A DNA stretch of 10,118 bases from an uncultured Erysipelotrichaceae bacterium (GTDB lineage Bacteria > Bacillota_I > Bacilli_A > RF39 > UBA660). The notes beneath the pieces were generated by a model. The model saw only the letters and a list, made by a program, of their open reading frames with translations. It had not been told where the DNA came from and did no database searches. Both the position numbers and the translations under genes were made by a program. Shown here in pieces: positions 6,373 through 10,118 of this stretch. The stretch lies in NCBI GenBank assembly GCA_902783215.1, contig CACZQD010000069.1, positions 1 to 10,118 on the forward strand. The letters run 5' to 3'. Within the stretch, counting starts at the first letter, position 1, and every line of letters begins with the position of its first letter.

Positions 6373-7467
6373 ACTACACCTCTTTTTAAACTTTCATCAA
6401 TAAACATATCAATATCACCATCTAATACTTTGTTTACTTGAGCAGTTTCACAATTTGTACGATGATCTTTAACTAATGAGTATGGATGCATAGTATAAGT
6501 TCTTATTTGCGAACCAAAATTAATCTCTTTATTTTGTCCTTTTATACTAGCCAACTCTTTTTCTTGTCTTTCAACTTCCAATTGATATAATTTGCTTTTC
6601 AATACTTCATAAGCGATTTCTTTATTACGCATCTGGCTTCGTTCATTTTGGCAAGTAACAACTGTATTAGTTGGAATATGTGTTATTCTGACTGCACTAT
6701 CAGTTGTATTAACTCCTTGTCCTCCATGACCTGATGCCCTATAAATATCTATTCTTAAATCACTATCTTTTACTTCAAATTCAGGATTTTCATAAATTGG
6801 TGTAATATCTACCGATGCAAAAGATGTATGTCTTCTTTTATTTGAATCAAAAGGACTAATACGAATAAGGCGATGAACACCTTTTTCACATTTTAAAAAA
6901 CCATAAGCATTTATTCCATGAATCATGATGGATACACTTTTAATACCTGCTTCTTCACCATTTTGATAATCAATTATATCTATTTTATATCCTTTACTTT
7001 CACACCATCTAGTATACATACGATAAAGCATCATAGCCCAGTCACAACTTTCAGTACCACCTGCACCTGGATGAATATCTAAAACGCAATCACATTTATC
7101 GTATTCCTTATTTAATAATAGTTCTAAAGTTAAAGAAGATAAGTCTTGATTATACTTTGAAATATTATCTTCTAATTCTTTTTTCAAAGATTCATCATAA
7201 TCACTTTTTAAAAAAGCAATCATATCTAATGCATCAGTAATATTATCTTTTAATTTTTTTATACTTTCAACAGTTCCTTTGAGATTATTAAATTTATTTA
7301 AAACTTTTTCACTTTGATTTTTATCATCCCAAAAATTTGGTTGATTTATTAATGACTGTAGTTTATCAATTTCAATTAATTTATTATCAACGTCAAAGAG
7401 TCCTCCATAACTCATTTACTTGATCTAAATATTTTTGATATATATTAAGTATTTCTGTTAATTCCAT
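6369..7467 (-). CDS. prfB: Peptide chain release factor 2, with programmed +1 frameshift
   Basis: RF2 releases the peptide at UGA and UAA. The frame starts at the ATG at 7467 (MELTEILNIYQKYL), preceded by AGGTGAT (7471-7477). After 24 codons it meets an in-frame TGA (7395-7393) in the canonical shift sequence CTT TGA C. A +1 slip then continues at GAC (7394) in the next frame and gives a product of 24 + 341 = 365 residues, the usual RF2 length. In that numbering the stop-recognition tripeptide SPF is at 204-206 and the catalytic GGQ at 248-250. The residue after GGQ is Gly (GGQGVN) where many RF2 have His. Calling the gene from the ATG at 7415 would give a false N-terminus (MSYGGLF). The gene's own stop is TGA, overlapping the YitT-family gene. 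It heads the operon ending with ftsX. Confidence is very high. Confidence 0.97.
7392..7406 (-). promoter_or_regulatory. prfB programmed +1 frameshift site
   Basis: On the minus strand an internal Shine-Dalgarno-like GGAGG (7402-7406) is followed, after a 3-nt spacer, by CTT TGA C (7398-7392). These are the three parts of the conserved RF2 autoregulatory signal with standard spacing. Low RF2 makes UGA decoding slow, so the tRNA on CUU slips to UUU and the full protein is made; high RF2 ends translation after 24 residues. Confidence 0.95.
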
Positions 7468-7485
7468 TTTATCACCTACTGACTC

Positions 7486-7503
7486 ATTATAATCATTATA
7501 ACA
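7486..7503 (-). promoter_or_regulatory. prfB: Promoter candidate of the prfB operon
   Basis: The minus strand has an extended -10 TGTTATAAT (7495-7503), with a second TATAAT at 7486-7491, in the 95-nt gap between sigH and prfB. The -35 region at 17 bp (TTTTAA, 7518-7523) is poor, consistent with an extended -10 promoter. The start site near 7488 would leave about 20 nt of leader containing the Shine-Dalgarno sequence. Confidence 0.55.
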
Positions 7504-7542
7504 TTTTTATTTGTCATTTAAAACCTTTAGTTGATTATTTTC

Positions 7543-7570
7543 AAAAAAAAATGACTTATACATCATTTTT
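7543..7570 (-). terminator. AT-rich terminator overlapping the sigH stop codon
   Basis: On the minus transcript AAAAAUGA (7570-7563) pairs with UCAUUUUU (7554-7547) around an 8-nt loop and is followed by four more U (7546-7543). The sigH stop TGA forms the top of the left arm. With a single G-C pair per stem it should be weak, but the nine-T run and its position at the end of a four-gene operon support the call. Confidence 0.55.
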
Positions 7571-8162
7571 CATTTAATATATCTTTTATTTTTTTCTTAA
7601 TTCTTTGAATAGAATTATCAATAGATTTTGAATCTTTATCCAATAGATCAGCTATCTCTTTATAATTAAATCCAGCAATCATTAATTGAAATACTTGATC
7701 TTCTAAATCAGTTAAAACTTTTTTTATTTTATTTATAATATAATCTTCTGTATCTAAATCAATAATAATATTTTCTGGATTAGTTAAATCATCTTTTAAA
7801 AGTTTACTATTAGTTAATTCATCACTATCAAAGGATAATGACTCATTTAATATTTTATGTTTCAATCTTTTAGAAGATATAACTGCACTTATAATTGCTC
7901 TTTCAATACAAGTTTTAGCATATGTATAAAAAGACGTATCTTTTTGATCACTAAATGTTTCCGTAGCATGAATGAGTCCTAAAAGACCTTCTTGTTCTAG
8001 ATCAGATTTTTCAAGTCCTGTATTTTGGCACACATTAATCATTTTACTAGCAAACTTATTAATCATAGGCTTATACTTTTCTAAAACTATATTATTAGCA
8101 TCTTCATTACCTTCTGCTACATAATTTAGTAATTCAAAATCATTTAAATCACGATAATCCAT
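7563..8162 (-). CDS. sigH: RNA polymerase sigma-70 family factor, SigH (Spo0H) type
   Basis: The 199-residue protein has sigma region 2 (about 14-110), including the DLEQEGLLGLIHATETF core (53-69, sigma 2.2) and the FYTYAKTCIERAIISAV promoter-melting and -10 contact part (77-93). Region 4 (about 150-197) carries the helix-turn-helix YKEIADLLDKDSKSIDNSIQRIKKKI, cited here by its key positions (about 167-192). KSIDN-x-x-QR-x-K is characteristic of SigH. The locus supports this: sigH follows mrnC and rlmB in B. subtilis too. SigH directs transition-phase and early sporulation genes in Bacillus; the target set here is unknown. It is slightly shorter than B. subtilis SigH (218), mostly at the N-terminus. 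The ATG overlaps the rlmB stop by 1 nt (TAATG), with GAGGTG just upstream, so translation is probably coupled. The intervening rae1 (yacP) gene of Bacillus is missing. Confidence 0.88.
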   Translation of the reverse strand: MDYRDLNDFELLNYVAEGNEDANNIVLEKYKPMINKFASKMINVCQNTGLEKSDLEQEGLLGLIHATETFSDQKDTSFYTYAKTCIERAIISAVISSKRLKHKILNESLSFDSDELTNSKLLKDDLTNPENIIIDLDTEDYIINKIKKVLTDLEDQVFQLMIAGFNYKEIADLLDKDSKSIDNSIQRIKKKIKDILNEK

Positions 8163-8854
8163 TACTCACCTCTTTTTTCTAAAGCTTGAAAAACAACTAT
8201 AGCTGTTGCAACAGAAGCATTTAAACTATTAACTGTTCCTTGCATAGGAATACTAGCTATAAAATCACAACTCTTCTTAACTAAATCACTTAAACCATGA
8301 CCTTCATTACCACATACAATACAGATTTTTCCTCTGTAATCAATATCTGTATAATTGGTACCATTCATATCTGTTCCAATAATCCAAAAACCTTGTTTTT
8401 TTAAATATTTAATAGCATTTACTAAATTTGATACTTTAACTATATTTACCTTATCAACAGTTCCAACACTTGTCTTAACAACTGTTTCATTCACACTAAC
8501 AGATCGTTTATTAGGAATAATTATTCCCTCAACAGAGGCTGCTTCACAAGTTCTAATAATTGCTCCAAAATTATGAGGATCTTCAATATGATCAAGCATA
8601 ACAACTAAAGAAGCATTTTTAATAGAAGATAATTCTTTATAATTATAGTCTTCTACTTCTAAAACAATTCCTTGATGTACTTTTGGAAATTGTTTATCCA
8701 TGTTATATTTTTGAATATATTTAGTATTAATCTTTTTTTTATTTAGTAAATTAAGGATTTCTAAGTCTTTAAATTTATCTGATATATATGCTTTTTTTAT
8801 CTCTTTATTATTATTTAAATACTCTAAAGCAACATTTTTACCATATACTAACAT
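8162..8854 (-). CDS. rlmB: 23S rRNA (guanosine-2'-O-)-methyltransferase, RlmB/TrmH family
   Basis: The 230-residue protein is a SPOUT (trefoil-knot) methyltransferase. An N-terminal L30e-like substrate-binding domain (about 1-70) precedes the catalytic domain. The three SpoU motifs are present: motif 1 with N95 and R101 (DPHNFGAIIRTCEA), motif 2 GNEGHGL (182-188) and motif 3 IPMQGTVNSLNASVA (202-216). It uses SAM to methylate the ribose of a 23S rRNA guanosine; RlmB acts at the peptidyl-transferase-region G2251 (E. coli numbering). The paralogs TrmH and YsgA are the alternatives, but the N-terminal domain, the length and the mrnC-sigH context favour RlmB. The ATG overlaps the end of mrnC by 7 nt, and AGGAGG lies close upstream. 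Confidence 0.9.
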   Translation of the reverse strand: MLVYGKNVALEYLNNNKEIKKAYISDKFKDLEILNLLNKKKINTKYIQKYNMDKQFPKVHQGIVLEVEDYNYKELSSIKNASLVVMLDHIEDPHNFGAIIRTCEAASVEGIIIPNKRSVSVNETVVKTSVGTVDKVNIVKVSNLVNAIKYLKKQGFWIIGTDMNGTNYTDIDYRGKICIVCGNEGHGLSDLVKKSCDFIASIPMQGTVNSLNASVATAIVVFQALEKRGE

Positions 8855-9213
8855 ATTTCCTCCTCAATAAATTTCATCACACTATCTAATCTATCATATT
8901 TTTTAAATAAATACAAATAACCAATTAAAGCTTCCAAGCCTGTAGCATGTTTATACGTTAAAATATCTGTTGATTTAGATCTATGACTTTTATGATTACG
9001 AGCTTTTTTTATGATATCTTGTTCTTCCTCACTTAAAAAATTACTATCTAATAATTTTTTTAATGCTTGGGCTTGTCCTTTCGCACTAACATACTTAATT
9101 GCTTCTTTTTGTAAATCATTTACTTTTACTATATTTTTACTTACTAAATATTTTCGAATATAAAGTTCATAAACACTATCTCCAATATAAGCTAATACTA
9201 ATGAACTATACAT
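8848..9213 (-). CDS. mrnC: Mini-ribonuclease III (MrnC)
   Basis: This is a 121-residue RNase III catalytic domain with no double-stranded-RNA-binding domain, the mark of Mini-III. The first metal-binding block is LAYIGDSVYELYIR (7-20, Asp12); the second is TGLEALIGYLYL (91-102, Glu94). The basic stretch ARNHKSHRSK (71-80) is also typical. In Bacillus the enzyme trims both ends of 23S pre-rRNA. The frame could be extended to a GTG at 9219, but that codon overlaps the Shine-Dalgarno AGGTG (9219-9223); the ATG at 9213 sits 5 nt after it and gives the expected N-terminus. It overlaps the end of rbgA by 8 nt and rlmB by 7 nt, so it is translated as part of one operon. Confidence 0.93.
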   Translation of the reverse strand: MYSSLVLAYIGDSVYELYIRKYLVSKNIVKVNDLQKEAIKYVSAKGQAQALKKLLDSNFLSEEEQDIIKKARNHKSHRSKSTDILTYKHATGLEALIGYLYLFKKYDRLDSVMKFIEEEIC

Positions 9214-10087
9214 AATCACACCTATCTAGTGTAATACTGCCAATTAAACCAGATTTAATATCATTTAAAACTACGTCATATACTTTATCATAATCAATTT
9301 CTCCACCTTTAACTAAACAACCTCTTTTTTTACCAATATGATCTAAAGCATCAACGATATCATCATAATCTTCTAATTGATATCGTTTCATTAAATATTC
9401 AGGATAATACTGTTTCAAACTTTCAATTATATGAATAACAACTTTATCAATTGGTAAGACACTTTCTTTTATAGCTGTAGTACTAGCTAAATTAAGCGCA
9501 ACAACATCATTATCAAACTTAGGCCATAATATTCCTGGAGAATCCAAAAGTTCTATATCTTTATCCACTCTAATCCAATTTAATTGTTTAGTAACCCCTG
9601 GTTTATTACCAACATTAACAACTTTCTTACCAACTAAACGATTAATTAAGGTACTTTTACCAACATTAGGAATACCAACTACTAATACTCTAATTTTACG
9701 ATTATTTAATCCTTTTTCTTGACGTTTAATAAATTCTTCCTTAAGCATATCTTTAGTTAAATTAATAAGATTATTTAATCTATCTTTCATCAAATTAGTT
9801 AACATTACTTTATATCCACAGTTTTCATAGTATTTAATCCATTTATTAGTTTCTTCTCTATCACACATATCAGCTTTAGTCATAATCATAATACGTTTCT
9901 TATTACTTATAAAATTATCAATATCTTTTATTTTTGATGAATATGGTATACGAGCATCAACAACTTCATAAACAATATCAATATGATTAATATTCTCACT
10001 TATTAATCTCTTAGTTTTAGCCATATGCCCTGGATACCAATTGATTTGTATTTTATCTGACAAATTATTTTTTTCATTTTTACTCAT
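9206..10087 (-). CDS. rbgA: Ribosome biogenesis GTPase RbgA (YlqF)
   Basis: The 293-residue protein has the circularly permuted GTPase order: G4 TKAD (70-73) comes before G1 GIPNVGKST (138-146), then G2 KPGVT (162-166) and G3 DSPG (182-185). The N-terminal WYPGHMAK (17-24) and VVDARIP (42-48) are signatures of the YlqF/RbgA subfamily and separate it from YqeH and RsgA. RbgA drives a late step of 50S subunit assembly and is essential in B. subtilis. The frame is open upstream to a TTG at 10105, but the ATG at 10087 is preferred because AAAGG (10098-10102) lies at normal distance before it. In B. subtilis rbgA is at another locus; here it heads the mrnC-rlmB-sigH operon and places three 50S/23S maturation factors together. 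A promoter for it is probably outside the window. Confidence 0.95.
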   Translation of the reverse strand: MSKNEKNNLSDKIQINWYPGHMAKTKRLISENINHIDIVYEVVDARIPYSSKIKDIDNFISNKKRIMIMTKADMCDREETNKWIKYYENCGYKVMLTNLMKDRLNNLINLTKDMLKEEFIKRQEKGLNNRKIRVLVVGIPNVGKSTLINRLVGKKVVNVGNKPGVTKQLNWIRVDKDIELLDSPGILWPKFDNDVVALNLASTTAIKESVLPIDKVVIHIIESLKQYYPEYLMKRYQLEDYDDIVDALDHIGKKRGCLVKGGEIDYDKVYDVVLNDIKSGLIGSITLDRCDYV

Positions 10088-10118
10088 GTTAATCACGCCT
10101 TTCAATTAATATAAAATA

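Noticed and set aside
7413..7415. ATG at 7415 as prfB start
   Set aside because: It is out of frame with the conserved RF2 N-terminus and lies just before the frameshift signal; the ATG at 7467 plus the +1 shift gives the full RF2.
8355..8576. Plus-strand open frame of 73 codons
   Set aside because: It is antisense within rlmB, with no ribosome binding site or recognisable product.
9217..9219. GTG at 9219 as mrnC start
   Set aside because: The codon overlaps the Shine-Dalgarno AGGTG; the ATG at 9213 is correctly spaced.
10103..10105. TTG at 10105 as rbgA start
   Set aside because: It precedes the Shine-Dalgarno AAAGG; the ATG at 10087 follows it at normal distance and matches the family length better.
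1..10118. Mycoplasma genetic code (TGA as Trp)
   Set aside because: RF2 with its UGA frameshift is present, ftsX, prfB and sigH end in TGA, and Trp is encoded by TGG in conserved motifs.

Overview
The window is a strongly AT-rich stretch whose genes are all on the minus strand (read right to left). Gene content and order point to a low-GC Firmicute, class Bacilli. The proteins are Lys/Asn/Ile-rich, so an uncultured gut or host-associated Bacilli lineage near the Mollicutes is plausible, but this is inference and no marker here fixes the genus. The genetic code is the standard bacterial one. A peptide release factor 2 gene is present with its autoregulatory TGA frameshift, and several genes end in TGA, which argues against the Mycoplasma code where TGA is Trp.

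Layout from right to left. (1) 10087-7563: rbgA (50S assembly GTPase), mrnC (Mini-RNase III), rlmB (23S rRNA 2'-O-methyltransferase) and sigH (sigma factor). The genes overlap by 8, 7 and 1 nt, and an AT-rich terminator hairpin overlaps the sigH stop. mrnC-rlmB-(rae1)-sigH is the Bacillus order; rae1/yacP is missing here. (2) 7467-3905: prfB (with programmed +1 frameshift), a YitT/DUF2179 membrane protein, ftsE and ftsX, tightly packed and closed by the best hairpin in the window (3865-3893). This matches the Bacillus prfB-yvjA-(cccB)-ftsE-ftsX neighbourhood. (3) 3644-2433: a solitary AAA_14/DUF4143 ATPase gene with a consensus sigma-A promoter and flanking repeated half-sites. (4) 2390-367: yunB (sporulation protein), a YutD-family small protein and a zinc-ribbon membrane protein. 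(5) 312-1: the 5' part of an exported surface-type protein that runs off the left edge.

Together the window covers late ribosome maturation, translation termination, divisome/cell-wall signalling (FtsEX) and two sporulation-associated genes (SigH, YunB), suggesting a spore-forming lineage or one descended from spore formers. Most of it is ordinary core genome. The points that merit a second look are the prfB frameshift (a naive gene call loses the true N-terminus), the operator-like repeats at the ATPase promoter, the paired alternative hairpins over the yunB start, the edge gene and the absent rae1. I found no CRISPR array, tRNA, rRNA, insertion sequence or prophage gene. The longest gene-free stretch is 3645-3904 (260 nt), described below. 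I did not find convincing evidence of a wholly new multi-gene system.
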